A stretch of 64,000 bases of DNA from NCBI GenBank assembly GCA_019637755.1, contig JAHBVC010000001.1:496001-560000 (forward strand). Reading direction: 5' to 3'. Both the position numbers and the translations under genes were made by a program. Below are positions 25,551 to 34,561 of this stretch, one piece after another. The notes under the pieces were generated by a model that was not told where the DNA came from, ran no database searches, and saw only the letters and a list, made by a program, of their open reading frames with translations. The stretch is from Anaerolineales bacterium. GTDB taxonomy: Bacteria > Chloroflexota > Anaerolineae > Anaerolineales > UBA11579. Each line of letters starts with the position of its first letter. Position 1 is the stretch's first letter.

Positions 25551-28500
25551 TCATTCAAACTTTACATCTGGCAGACTGTTTACTATATCTACGGTCTGCA
25601 CACTGACGTTTATAACACTCAGCAACAAATCTAAAATGTAGCTGGGTTTGCCAGCTTCTTTCGCCCAGTCATTGGGATCGTTGGTAATACCGCTTTCCTT
25701 GTGCGTGGTGATCTGGTAACGCTCCATCACCCATTCAATAGCTGATTTGCCATTGACGACGTATTCATAGGCCTTGGCTGGGATGTTAGTGATCTTGATG
25801 TCCTTGTTATAGATGATGGTGTCTTTCTTGTCTTTGGCAGGAAAGCGCATCTTGACTACACGGTAGTAGCCATCCGGCATACCTTGTTTTGTAATCTCAG
25901 GCTGGTGCACTACAGCGCCGTCATAGGGTGGCACCTGCTCATAATCAATGTGCAAATCTGCTAGCTGCCGCCCAGCCCTACTGAATGCCCAGAAGGCAGC
26001 TACATCATCAACCAGTGGAAGCCTGGGCAACTGCATCTTCAGGTCATCTGCAAATGCAGAGCGATAAGTTGGGCTGTGCAGTAATCCGTAGGCATAATAG
26101 AAAACATCCTCTTTGGCTACTAACTTCCCATACTGGCTTTGAGCACGTTTCAGAATGAAATCGGAAATACCGTCCTTCCGGACATAATCACTATTTGCAG
26201 AATCGAAGAGAGTTGGAGATTGCTTGTCTGCTTCTTCATAATAGAACAGCGGAAAGCACTGACCATTTGCCAGAAGTTGCACATCCGGTATTACATTAGA
26301 AATGATAGCCGAAAAATCTTTGTTCCCTCCAACACCAGAAACATAAATCACCAGATTCTCTGAAGTAGAGAGTGGAAACAGTTTTGGAAGTTGGTATGGC
26401 CTGTGGTTGAGCGTATCGTCCCGATATACAAATTGCTTGAAGAAGGGCCGGTATAAGGACTCGCGAATTGCCTGATTGTCAAACTTTAGCTGCACTCCCG
26501 CCTCAAATTTTGCTACCAAGCTACTTGACCACTTGATGGTTCTTTCTTCTGAGCCAATTACGAGCTGATTACCCTTCGCCTCCTTCAAAAATTTCTGATA
26601 CTTCTTGATGAAGTCAGACATAACTTGCGATACTCTTGCAGATGAGGAGCTGTAAACCCAAGCATCTCTATTCGTTTGCAGACCATTGGAAGAGGTGAGG
26701 AAGAACGATCTCTCACTTGAAGAAAATTTCTTCTCTGGCGAAAGTGGAATAAATGTCTCGAATGTGCCGCTGCGCTGTCTCAGCCAATCACCATGCTCAT
26801 TGGGATTAATCTCCTGCCAAGCAATTTGCGGATTAGCTACAGAGCCAAATTTGGCAATGGTGTTTAGTTTTTCTTCTCTTGAAAGATAGTCCCCAATGTC
26901 ATGATAATGAATGCTGGCTTTGTCTAATTGGCTTTTCGGATTTTTTACCAGCAAGGTGACTGCCACAGGTGCACGCGATCCTGCGCCAAAAATCTTGCCA
27001 CCTTCTTTTTTGCTCAATTCCCCACTGGTTCGCTGATTCCCTCTCAAATTGAAGACCCAAATGCTCGAAAACTCAGTCTCGACAGTTTTGCGAAAGCCGT
27101 CAGCACTATTGCTATCCAGCCATGAGCCGTTGGAAACAAAAGCGATTACCCCGCCATGCTCTGGATCCAAGCGATCACTGGCCCAACGGAATGCGCGAAT
27201 ATATGAGTCATAGAGAGAATTCTTGTTGGTTGCTTTGGTTGCCTTGGCATATGTCTCAGCAATGCGAGCATCCAGATTTGAGTATTTTTGATTTTGCGCA
27301 TTGTCGTTGGCTGACCGCTGCCCAACTGAATATGGAGGATTGCCAACAATTACCCGAATAGGCGTGGATTTTTGCTTGGCCACCCTCTCTGAATTGCGAG
27401 GGAAGACGGACATATCCATCACTCCGCCCTCGCCAGCGGCAATCTCACTCAGTTGAAAACTGTCTGTAAGAACAATACCTTCAAAGGGCACATAAGAGGC
27501 TTCAGTCCCTAGCAAGTCATGGTAGACATTCTCGATATTGACAGCCGCGATGTAATATGCAAGCAAGACAATCTCGTTGGCATGTATCTCATATTGATAC
27601 TTGCGAGCAAGGTCCTTTTTGTCTATCAGGCCGCTTTGGAGCAAGCGAGCAACGAATGTTCCTGTACCCGTAAACGGGTCCAGAACATGGACATTTTCGT
27701 CCGAAAGGCTACGACCAAATTCCTGCTTCAAAACATCTTGCACGGAACGAACAATGAAATCAACAACTTCTGGCGGTGTGTACACAATGCCCAGCTGCTC
27801 TACCATGCGTGGAAATGCCGTTTTGAAGAACTTCTCATATAACTCAACGATCACCTGCTGTTTACCTTCTGCGTTGTCAATTCCAGCGACGCGCTGTTTC
27901 ACCGATTCATAGAACCGTTGAAGAGAATCAGATTCCTCAGCGACCGCCTGGCCATGCAGGACATCTAGCATGGATTGCATAGATTGGGAAACAGCATTGT
28001 TCTTGACAAAAGAATAGTTATCAAACAGTGCCTCAAATATTGGCTGGGTGATCATGTGCTGAGCCAGCATTTCTACAGCCTGAGCATCATCAATACTGGG
28101 ATTGATATTGGCCTGCAAGCCTTTCAAAAAAGCATCAAAGGCAGAACGCTGTTCTTTGCGCTCAGTAATCAGGAATTTAATCCTCTCAATTTGCTGCTCG
28201 GCAATTTTGGCAACATCCTTGGCCCACTGTTCCCAATAGAGACGATCCCCTACCTTCTCCACCATGCGGGCAAATACAATGCTTTGTAATTCCTCAAACT
28301 GCATTCGCAGTTGGTGAGCAACATTACCAACTTGATATTCGGCAGTAGTTTCACTAATTTGGTGTGGCCGCCCATCGTCTTGGTCAAAAATGGTTTCGGG
28401 TCTGCCTACCAATATCTGGTTAGGACGAGTTTTATTGAGGTCAATCTTATTGATCGTGGCATTAAAGCGGTCATCGTGCGCTCTCAAGGCATTGAGCACT

Positions 28501-30413
28501 GTCCAGACCACTTTGTACCGTTCGTTATCATCCAAGGCTTGGGCAGCGTCTACATCTGGGGGCACCACCACTGGGATAATAATGTAGCCATATTTCTTGC
28601 CAGGTGATTTGCGCATCACTCGTCCTACGGATTGCACAACATCCACCTGTGAATTGCGGGCAGACAAGAACATCACGGCATCCAAAGAAGGCACATCTAC
28701 GCCCTCGCTCAGTACACGCACATTGGTCAGGATACGGCATTCATTGGCATCACCGGTTTCCTGAAGCCAAGCGAGCATTTCGTCCCTTTCAGGAGCGGCC
28801 ATCGTTCCATCAATGTGCTTCGCCGCGATACTGACCATCTCTTCTTTTTTGTCAGCAGGTAAAGCATTCAAGTACACATCAGTTACATCATTATAGGTAT
28901 TGGTGATTTTTCTGGAAATCTTGATACTTTGGGTGAAGGCGACTGCCCTACGCATTGGTTCTGGGTCAGCATCCTTGGTAATCCCTTGATCCCCTAAGAA
29001 TTGCTTAGAAAGGGCATTTATCGTTCCAATTAGCTTTGAGGCATCATCGGCATTGATCTCTGATTTTTCATCAGTAATCATTTGCCAAATCGCTGGAGGC
29101 ACATCTTTATTGTCTACGGTCAGGATCAGGACTTTGTAATCCGTCAGCAAGTCTTTTTCAACGGCTTCACCAAAGCCAATACGGTAAATCTCTTCGCCAT
29201 ATACCTTAGCATCATCCATAGACCACAATAACGCAGCCACTTGAGAAGCTCTACTCTTGCTGTCATCACTATACAAGCGAGGAGTGGCGGTCATATACAA
29301 CCGCTTTGTAGCCTTAATGAACTTGCTGTCATGCACCTTTACAAAAGCAGATTCATCCTCATCGGCCAGTTTGACACCTGTAGTGCGATGAGCTTCATCA
29401 CAGATAATGAGGTCAAATTCCCCAAAACCATCACGGAGAAGAACCTTCTGAGCCTTGGAAACCACTTCAATGGAGTGGTAGGTAGAGAACACCACTGTCA
29501 TCCCGGGCAGCTTCCTGTCCCTGATTTGCTGAAACTGAAGCAGGATGTCCTTGGTGTCTGTAGAAGCAGGGAAGGCCAGATCTATGACGCTGGAGGCATC
29601 AACATCTTCATTTCTGCCTTTTTGCTTAGTAACCTTAGGGTCTGAGCAAATTGCAATTGCGTTGATTGGTTGATTGGCATCTGCCATCCATGCCCGCAGG
29701 GTTTGCCCCAACAATGCAATACTGGGCACAAGAAAGAGGATTGTTCCTTGACCCTTGGTTTCATGCTCAGCAATACGGAGGGAGGTGAGGGTTTTGCCCG
29801 TCCCACAAGCCATAATCAGCTTGCCACGATCGGCTGTTTTGTAATACTCGTGAGCCTTCTCTAGTGCTGTTTGCTGATGTTTGAATAGCGTCTTTGGTGC
29901 AGTGCGAGAGAGCTCACCATGCACACCTTGGTCAAGCTTCTGCCAGTCAACAGGAGCCTGGCTTAGGTCGCTAAGGTTTAGGCGGCTGACAGGGGGTTTC
30001 TGGTTCCTGATAGCCTCTGTAGCATTCCTGCTCCACTTGTTTGTTGTAGAAATCCACAATCTGTGAGCAAAGGATCTGGTTAGTAGATTGTCATCCTTGA
30101 ATTCACGGCTGGATGTAGAAAGAAAGGTATCAACAGATGCCTTATCAATGCCAGTGGTCTCATCAAAGAACTTGCATTGAATTGCCCAGTATTCCCCCTC
30201 AACAGTCAGGGCAACAAGGTCAATGCCTGCATCAATGCCCCCAAGATCAGCTCGGTAAGGGAATTCGGACCATAACCACACCTTGCTAAAGCGGTCAGCA
30301 TATGTGCGGTCAGTGAGCAGGTAAGCCTGCATCAACCGCTCAAAGCGATCCCCCTTGTCACGCTTGCTAAAGGCTAGCTTTTGGTATTTATCAAGGATGG
30401 ATTTGAATGACAA
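25551..30413 (-). CDS. Single-chain type ISP-like restriction-modification enzyme
   Basis: 1620 aa with all functions in one chain, as in LlaGI/LlaBIII. N-terminal Mrr-like nuclease: Asp65 and Gln79-x-Lys81 (YWAIQCK). SF2 helicase/translocase: ACGTGKT at 202-208, DEAH at 339-342, QSVGRVMRK at 594-602. Central helical coupler (about 700-870). N6-adenine methyltransferase: LDPFTGTGTF at 911-920 and NPPY at 1025-1028. The C-terminal 400 residues should hold target recognition. Such enzymes methylate one strand of an asymmetric site, translocate and cut. TTG start preceded by GAGGG. All catalytic motifs look intact, so it is probably active. Confidence 0.93.
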   Translation of the reverse strand: MSFKSILDKYQKLAFSKRDKGDRFERLMQAYLLTDRTYADRFSKVWLWSEFPYRADLGGIDAGIDLVALTVEGEYWAIQCKFFDETTGIDKASVDTFLSTSSREFKDDNLLTRSFAHRLWISTTNKWSRNATEAIRNQKPPVSRLNLSDLSQAPVDWQKLDQGVHGELSRTAPKTLFKHQQTALEKAHEYYKTADRGKLIMACGTGKTLTSLRIAEHETKGQGTILFLVPSIALLGQTLRAWMADANQPINAIAICSDPKVTKQKGRNEDVDASSVIDLAFPASTDTKDILLQFQQIRDRKLPGMTVVFSTYHSIEVVSKAQKVLLRDGFGEFDLIICDEAHRTTGVKLADEDESAFVKVHDSKFIKATKRLYMTATPRLYSDDSKSRASQVAALLWSMDDAKVYGEEIYRIGFGEAVEKDLLTDYKVLILTVDNKDVPPAIWQMITDEKSEINADDASKLIGTINALSKQFLGDQGITKDADPEPMRRAVAFTQSIKISRKITNTYNDVTDVYLNALPADKKEEMVSIAAKHIDGTMAAPERDEMLAWLQETGDANECRILTNVRVLSEGVDVPSLDAVMFLSARNSQVDVVQSVGRVMRKSPGKKYGYIIIPVVVPPDVDAAQALDDNERYKVVWTVLNALRAHDDRFNATINKIDLNKTRPNQILVGRPETIFDQDDGRPHQISETTAEYQVGNVAHQLRMQFEELQSIVFARMVEKVGDRLYWEQWAKDVAKIAEQQIERIKFLITERKEQRSAFDAFLKGLQANINPSIDDAQAVEMLAQHMITQPIFEALFDNYSFVKNNAVSQSMQSMLDVLHGQAVAEESDSLQRFYESVKQRVAGIDNAEGKQQVIVELYEKFFKTAFPRMVEQLGIVYTPPEVVDFIVRSVQDVLKQEFGRSLSDENVHVLDPFTGTGTFVARLLQSGLIDKKDLARKYQYEIHANEIVLLAYYIAAVNIENVYHDLLGTEASYVPFEGIVLTDSFQLSEIAAGEGGVMDMSVFPRNSERVAKQKSTPIRVIVGNPPYSVGQRSANDNAQNQKYSNLDARIAETYAKATKATNKNSLYDSYIRAFRWASDRLDPEHGGVIAFVSNGSWLDSNSADGFRKTVETEFSSIWVFNLRGNQRTSGELSKKEGGKIFGAGSRAPVAVTLLVKNPKSQLDKASIHYHDIGDYLSREEKLNTIAKFGSVANPQIAWQEINPNEHGDWLRQRSGTFETFIPLSPEKKFSSSERSFFLTSSNGLQTNRDAWVYSSSSARVSQVMSDFIKKYQKFLKEAKGNQLVIGSEERTIKWSSSLVAKFEAGVQLKFDNQAIRESLYRPFFKQFVYRDDTLNHRPYQLPKLFPLSTSENLVIYVSGVGGNKDFSAIISNVIPDVQLLANGQCFPLFYYEEADKQSPTLFDSANSDYVRKDGISDFILKRAQSQYGKLVAKEDVFYYAYGLLHSPTYRSAFADDLKMQLPRLPLVDDVAAFWAFSRAGRQLADLHIDYEQVPPYDGAVVHQPEITKQGMPDGYYRVVKMRFPAKDKKDTIIYNKDIKITNIPAKAYEYVVNGKSAIEWVMERYQITTHKESGITNDPNDWAKEAGKPSYILDLLLSVINVSVQTVDIVNSLPDVKFE

Positions 30414-30497
30414 TGGATTCCCTCAGAACTGGATGTATTCGAAGGATTATACATTGGGGAAGAATTCTCGCCTTTCTTGTATGCTGATACATATCAA

Positions 30498-30548
30498 AGA
30501 TCTCAAGTTAGTTATAATTAAGGCACTAGCTTAGGTGGTTTTGCTAGG
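30498..30548 (+). repeat. Short direct repeat right of the RM gene
   Basis: Right-hand copy of the 25493 repeat: AGATCTCAAGTT (30498-30509) and TGGTTTTGCTAGG (30536-30548). The pair encloses the RM gene and its promoter region. Confidence 0.5.
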
Positions 30549-30597
30549 GATTTAGGTACTCATTGCAACAAAAGTACCTGTGAAAATTGAGTAGATA

Positions 30598-30640
30598 CGC
30601 GGGTGTCGCCAAGTGGTAAGGCACTTGCTTCCCAAGCAAG
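30598..30640 (+). repeat. Right attachment site (attR), 43-bp direct repeat
   Basis: Identical to 22890-22932. It supplies the 5' half of the rebuilt tRNA-Gly gene. The 30555-30578 region just outside has the inverted repeat GGTACT / AGTACC, a possible recombinase arm site. Confidence 0.88.
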
Positions 30641-30670
30641 TATGCGTGGGTTCGAATCCCATCACCCGCT
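30599..30670 (+). tRNA. tRNA-Gly (anticodon CCC)
   Basis: 72 nt. Acceptor GCGGGTG / CACCCGC with T discriminator; D-arm GCC...GGC; anticodon stem CTTGC / GCAAG with loop TTCCCAA, reading CCC; T-arm GTGGG-TTCGAAT-CCCAT. Its 5' half comes from the integrated element and its 3' half from the original gene. No strong promoter is seen immediately upstream; TATAAT at 30513-30518 is the nearest. Confidence 0.95.
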
Positions 30671-30965
30671 CTGAAATCAGCGAGCGTAATGTGAAGTCAG
30701 CGTAGTGCTGCCGAAGCGTAGCTTCGGCCTAAACGAGCGCAGCGAGCGTAGCACCCACTCTGAAGTCAGTGCGGCCCTGCCGAAGCGTAGCTTCGGCATA
30801 AGCGAGCGCAGCGAGCGTAGCACCCACTCTGAAGTCAGTGCGGCCCTGCCGAAGCGTAGCTTCGGCATAAGCGAGCGCAGCGAGCGTAGCACCCACTCTG
30901 AAGTCAGTGCGGCCCTGCCGAAGCGTAGCTTCGGCATAAGCGAGCGCAGCGAGCGTAGCAACCAC
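30671..30965 (+). repeat. 69-bp tandem hairpin repeats between tRNA-Gly and pyk
   Basis: Four copies with a 69-bp period; the first is diverged, the last three are nearly identical. Each holds the perfect stem-loop GCCGAAGC-gta-GCTTCGGC and a GAGCGCAGCGAGCG segment. Each unit also contains CACCCACTCTGAAGTCAG, which matches the tRNA 3' end and flank (30663-30680) at 16 of 18 bases. The period is a multiple of three, so frames stay open on both strands without coding. Confidence 0.88.
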
Positions 30966-30991
30966 TTGCCTTGTAGCGGGTTATAAACTCA

Positions 30992-32473
30992 ATGCTAAAA
31001 GAACGACGTGCAAAAATCGTGGCCACCCTTGGCCCCTCCAGCCAGGACAGTGCGACCCTGGAACGGATGATCGCGGCGGGCATGAGCGTCGCCCGCCTCA
31101 ACTTCTCGCACGGCACGCATGCCGAGTACGCCGAGTTGATCCAACGCGTGCGTGCCGCAGCCGAAAAGCTGGATACCCCGGTAGCCATCCTGCAAGACTT
31201 GCAAGGCCCCAAGATCCGCGTGGGTGACCTGGCCAACGGCAGCGTAGTGCTGACCCGCGGCGATTGGATCACGTTAACCACGCTGGAAGACGGCAGCGGC
31301 CCGGCCAACAGCATCCCGGTGGACTTTGCCGAATTGCCCCGTTTCGTCTCCAAAGGCGGGCGCATCCTGCTGGACGATGGCCGCCTGGAGCTGCGCGCCG
31401 GCGAGGTGACCGAGACCACCATTCAGGCCGAAGTAATCATCGGCGGCACATTGAAATCCAACAAGGGGATCAACCTGCCCGGCGCCTACATTGACGTGCC
31501 CGGGCTGACCGCCAAAGACGAGCTGGACCTGGCCAAGGGCCTGGACCTGGGCGTAGACATGGTGGCGATCTCTTTCGTGCGCACTGCCGAGGATGTCCAG
31601 CGTGTGCGCGCCTTCATCAACCAACACGCCCCCGCGCCCGATCGCATGGACGTGCCGATCATCGCCAAACTGGAGCGCAGCGAAGCGCTCGAGAACCTGG
31701 TGGAAATCGTCGAAGCCGCCAACGGCGTGATGGTGGCACGTGGTGACCTGGGCGTGGAGCTACCGCCTGAATACGTGCCCATTGCCCAGAAGCAGATCAT
31801 CGATGCCGCCAACCAGGCCGGCAAGATCGTGATCACGGCCACGCAAATGCTCGAATCGATGATCCTGAACCCGCGCCCCACCCGCGCCGAAGCCTCTGAC
31901 GTGGCCAACGCCATCTTTGATGGCACGGACGCCGTGATGCTCTCCGGCGAAACCGCGATGGGCAGCTACCCGGTGGAAACCGTGCGCATGATGGAAGCCA
32001 TCATCCACGAGTCGGAGCTGCACCTGAGCAAATGGGGCCACTGGAAGGGCCACGAGCCTTCGCTGGAGCGTGAGGATGCCATCTCGATCACACGTGCGGC
32101 GCGCGAACTGGCCGAAGATGTGAACGTGGCGGCGATCACCGTCTTCACCGAATCGGGCCGTACCGCCCTGCTGATGTCCAAGTCGTTCCCGCGCGTGCCG
32201 ATCCTTGCGCTCACGCCCGAGCGCAAGACCTACCAGCGCATGGCAGTGTACGCCGGCGTGCTGCCCATCATGGTGGCACTCTCCCACAGTATTGACGAGA
32301 TGCTGGAGAGCATCGAAAGCACCACCCTGGGGCTGCACGACCTCAAGCCCGGGCAGAAAGTAGTGGTCATCTCTGGCTACCCCATCGGCGATATGCGCCC
32401 GCCCAATTTGGTCATGCTGCACACGCTGGGGCAAGATCGTAATAAGCTCTACAAGCGTGACGCGCTGCAATAG
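30992..32473 (+). CDS. pyk: Pyruvate kinase
   Basis: Last step of glycolysis: phosphoenolpyruvate and ADP to pyruvate and ATP. 493 aa with KIVATLGPSSQ (8-18), LNFSHG, LQDLQGPKIRVG, the catalytic IIAKLERSEAL, MVARGDLGVELP and TATQMLESMI...PTRAEASDVANAI signatures; the C-terminal regulatory domain is present and no extra PEP-utiliser domain is fused. Stands alone between the tandem repeats and a terminator. Confidence 0.96.
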   Translation: MLKERRAKIVATLGPSSQDSATLERMIAAGMSVARLNFSHGTHAEYAELIQRVRAAAEKLDTPVAILQDLQGPKIRVGDLANGSVVLTRGDWITLTTLEDGSGPANSIPVDFAELPRFVSKGGRILLDDGRLELRAGEVTETTIQAEVIIGGTLKSNKGINLPGAYIDVPGLTAKDELDLAKGLDLGVDMVAISFVRTAEDVQRVRAFINQHAPAPDRMDVPIIAKLERSEALENLVEIVEAANGVMVARGDLGVELPPEYVPIAQKQIIDAANQAGKIVITATQMLESMILNPRPTRAEASDVANAIFDGTDAVMLSGETAMGSYPVETVRMMEAIIHESELHLSKWGHWKGHEPSLEREDAISITRAARELAEDVNVAAITVFTESGRTALLMSKSFPRVPILALTPERKTYQRMAVYAGVLPIMVALSHSIDEMLESIESTTLGLHDLKPGQKVVVISGYPIGDMRPPNLVMLHTLGQDRNKLYKRDALQ

Positions 32474-32480
32474 CAAAATA

Positions 32481-32508
32481 AAAAAGACGGGCAAGCCCGT
32501 CTTTTTTT
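32481..32508. terminator. Bidirectional terminator after pyk
   Basis: Stem aaaaagacgggc / gcccgtcttttt with a 2-nt loop, continuing into a T-run. Shared with the converging gene on the - strand. Confidence 0.92.
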
Positions 32509-32512
32509 CTAG

Positions 32513-33628
32513 TTACCAGCCAATACGCTTACGATTCAAGGGGATGCCGGGCGAAGCCTGGCGCCGGGCCAGCACGTAGCTGCCATACAAGGCCGCGGCG
32601 GCCACCAGGCTGAGTAAAAATCCCTGCAACATCAGCGGGCCACTGACGTAATCCAGCGCGCCACTGGCCAAGGCCCCGCCCACGGCTGCGGCCGCGCCGC
32701 CCATGCGCAGAAAAGGCCCCGCCAACAGCGCATCCACAAAGTGCAGCGAGAAAAATTCCAAGCCCAGGCCAAACACAAAGGTGAGCCCGCCGGCCAGCAG
32801 CAGCGGCAAGCCAGCCCAGCGCAGCGCCTGCGGCAGGCTGCGCGCCGCCAGCAGCACGCCCAGCAGGCCCAGCGCGGCGATGGCCAGCCAGCCCCACTGC
32901 AGGCCACGGCGCAACTGCACGATGCCGGCTTTGAGCTGAGCCAATTCTTCGGGTGCGCCGGCCAACTGCCCCAGCGCACCAATATCCACCGAATCGGGGG
33001 CGTGCTCCAGGCTGGCCTGCAAAAGCGTGCTGGCATTCTCCACCACCGCCGAATACACCGGCTCCGGCGGGCGGCAGCCGCTCACCTGGCTCAGGGCTGC
33101 CTCCATAGATTGCAGGGCGCCCAGTACCAGGCTGGTTACCTGGGCGGTGCTGCATTCAGGCAGCGCGTCCAGCACCACGGTCAGCACCGCGGCAGCATTT
33201 TGCTGGGCATTGGCCTTCCAGCCGCTTAGCTCCACATGGATCGCCGGCAGAGCGGCATCGCCATCCAGCCAGGCGGTATATCCGTCCACCACCTCCTCAA
33301 CTGTATCTTCGATCAGGTTGGTGGGCACCGTCAGCGCGGTGATCGCGCGCCAGTCGTCTTCTTCAAGCTCCGCCAAGGTGTTGCGCACAAACGCGGCGGT
33401 CACGGAGGGCTGTTCACCCTCGGGGCTGAGGAAGAGTTGGCGGGTGAGTTGATTGGCCAAGGCCGCGGCGAGCTGGCCATCCTGCAGGTTCTGGCGCACC
33501 ATCGCCGCGGTTGACTCGGCGTCAAAGATCACTCGACTGAGCTCACGAAATGCCAGGCCAAACGGCAACAATGCGATCATCAGCACCATCGCCACGATCG
33601 CCAGCGGACGAAAGATGTATTGCTGCAC
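32513..33628 (-). CDS. Membrane protein of unknown function
   Basis: 371 aa. One N-terminal membrane helix (about 8-30), a large region of about 210 residues predicted outside the membrane (contains Cys pair CSTAQ...SGCRPP), then four C-terminal helices (about 240-355) and a basic tail. GTG start with a strong GGAGGTG site. First of a run of minus-strand genes; no family recognised. The topology resembles sensor or scaffold proteins of the envelope. Confidence 0.72.
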   Translation of the reverse strand: MQQYIFRPLAIVAMVLMIALLPFGLAFRELSRVIFDAESTAAMVRQNLQDGQLAAALANQLTRQLFLSPEGEQPSVTAAFVRNTLAELEEDDWRAITALTVPTNLIEDTVEEVVDGYTAWLDGDAALPAIHVELSGWKANAQQNAAAVLTVVLDALPECSTAQVTSLVLGALQSMEAALSQVSGCRPPEPVYSAVVENASTLLQASLEHAPDSVDIGALGQLAGAPEELAQLKAGIVQLRRGLQWGWLAIAALGLLGVLLAARSLPQALRWAGLPLLLAGGLTFVFGLGLEFFSLHFVDALLAGPFLRMGGAAAAVGGALASGALDYVSGPLMLQGFLLSLVAAAALYGSYVLARRQASPGIPLNRKRIGW

Positions 33629-33643
33629 AACACCTCCAGGAAA

Positions 33644-34546
33644 CTAGGCGATTCTATCGCCCTGGGCAGCCAGCCACAAGCAGGCCAGGATCAGCGCCCC
33701 GCCGGCGGCAAAATGCAAGCTGAACGGCTCACCCAGCAGGCCGATGCCCAACCCCGCCCCCACCAGCGGCTGCGCGAAGAAGGTCAGCCCGGCGATGCCG
33801 GCTGGCAACATGGCAAAAGCGCGGTTCCATAGATACGCAGCCAGGGCAGTCGATACTACGCCCAAGTACAAAATGCCCGCCAGCAGGCCGGCGTTCATCG
33901 CAGCCATCGGCTGCCGCTGCAGCTCCAGGCTGGCGGCGGGCAGCACCACCAGCAGGCCACCGATGAAAGCTCCCAGGGTGAGCACTAACGGGTCGAGTAG
34001 TTGTGGGCCACGCGCGCTAAGCCAGCGCACCAATACCGAATACAAAGCCCAGGTGAGCGCCGCGCCCACCAGCAGTAGATTGCCACGCCATAGGGGTGCC
34101 TCCAGGCCGGCTTGCCAGGGATTGACGATCAGCAAGACGCCCAGCGTGGAGAGCAGCAACGCCCCCCATTGGCGCGGCCGGATGGCTTCGCCCAGCAGCC
34201 CACGCGCAAACAGGAACACCAGCGCCGGCGTGGCGGCCGTGATCACGGCGCCATTGGCGGCGGTGGAGAGCTGCGTGCCACTGAATTGGAAGCCCAGGGA
34301 AATTCCATAGCCCAGCACCCCGAGGGCCAGCAGGTGCAGCCATTGGCGCCGCGCCAGCCGCGGCCAGCTGCCACGCCAGCGCATCCACACTAGCAGGCTG
34401 GCGATACCCAGCAGCAGGCGCAAGGCCAACAGGGTGAAGGGTGGCACATAGGCCAACACCCATTTGCTGACCACATACATGCCGCCCCAGATCGCCGCGG
34501 CGAGCAGACCGAACAGAATCCCCTTACGCAGTGGGCCGGCGGACAT
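33644..34546 (-). CDS. DMT-superfamily EamA transporter
   Basis: 300 aa with ten membrane helices in two EamA halves (AAIWGGMYVVSKWVL at the start of the first; AALTWALYSVLVRWL at the start of the second). EamA proteins export or import small metabolites; the substrate is unknown. It lies 15 bp downstream of the methyltransferase gene on the same strand. Confidence 0.88.
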   Translation of the reverse strand: MSAGPLRKGILFGLLAAAIWGGMYVVSKWVLAYVPPFTLLALRLLLGIASLLVWMRWRGSWPRLARRQWLHLLALGVLGYGISLGFQFSGTQLSTAANGAVITAATPALVFLFARGLLGEAIRPRQWGALLLSTLGVLLIVNPWQAGLEAPLWRGNLLLVGAALTWALYSVLVRWLSARGPQLLDPLVLTLGAFIGGLLVVLPAASLELQRQPMAAMNAGLLAGILYLGVVSTALAAYLWNRAFAMLPAGIAGLTFFAQPLVGAGLGIGLLGEPFSLHFAAGGALILACLWLAAQGDRIA

Positions 34547-34561
34547 AGTGAGCCGGGCGCG

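Larger units (their letters stand above)
22890..30640. mobile_element. Integrated element in tRNA-Gly carrying a single-chain RM system
   Basis: Bounded by 43-bp perfect direct repeats (22890-22932 and 30598-30640) that cover the 5' half of tRNA-Gly through the anticodon arm. Contents: tyrosine recombinase, HNH nuclease and a 1620-aa restriction-modification enzyme. The DNA is clearly more AT-rich than both flanks. No replication, packaging or conjugation genes are seen, so it may depend on a helper, or be a degraded or minimal defence element. Confidence 0.88.

Noticed and set aside
30677-30986. Overlapping open frames on both strands with repeated RSLMPKLRFGRA / ERSERSTHSEVS peptides
   Set aside because: They exist only because the 69-bp hairpin repeat has a period divisible by three; no ribosome-binding site and no codon-like composition.
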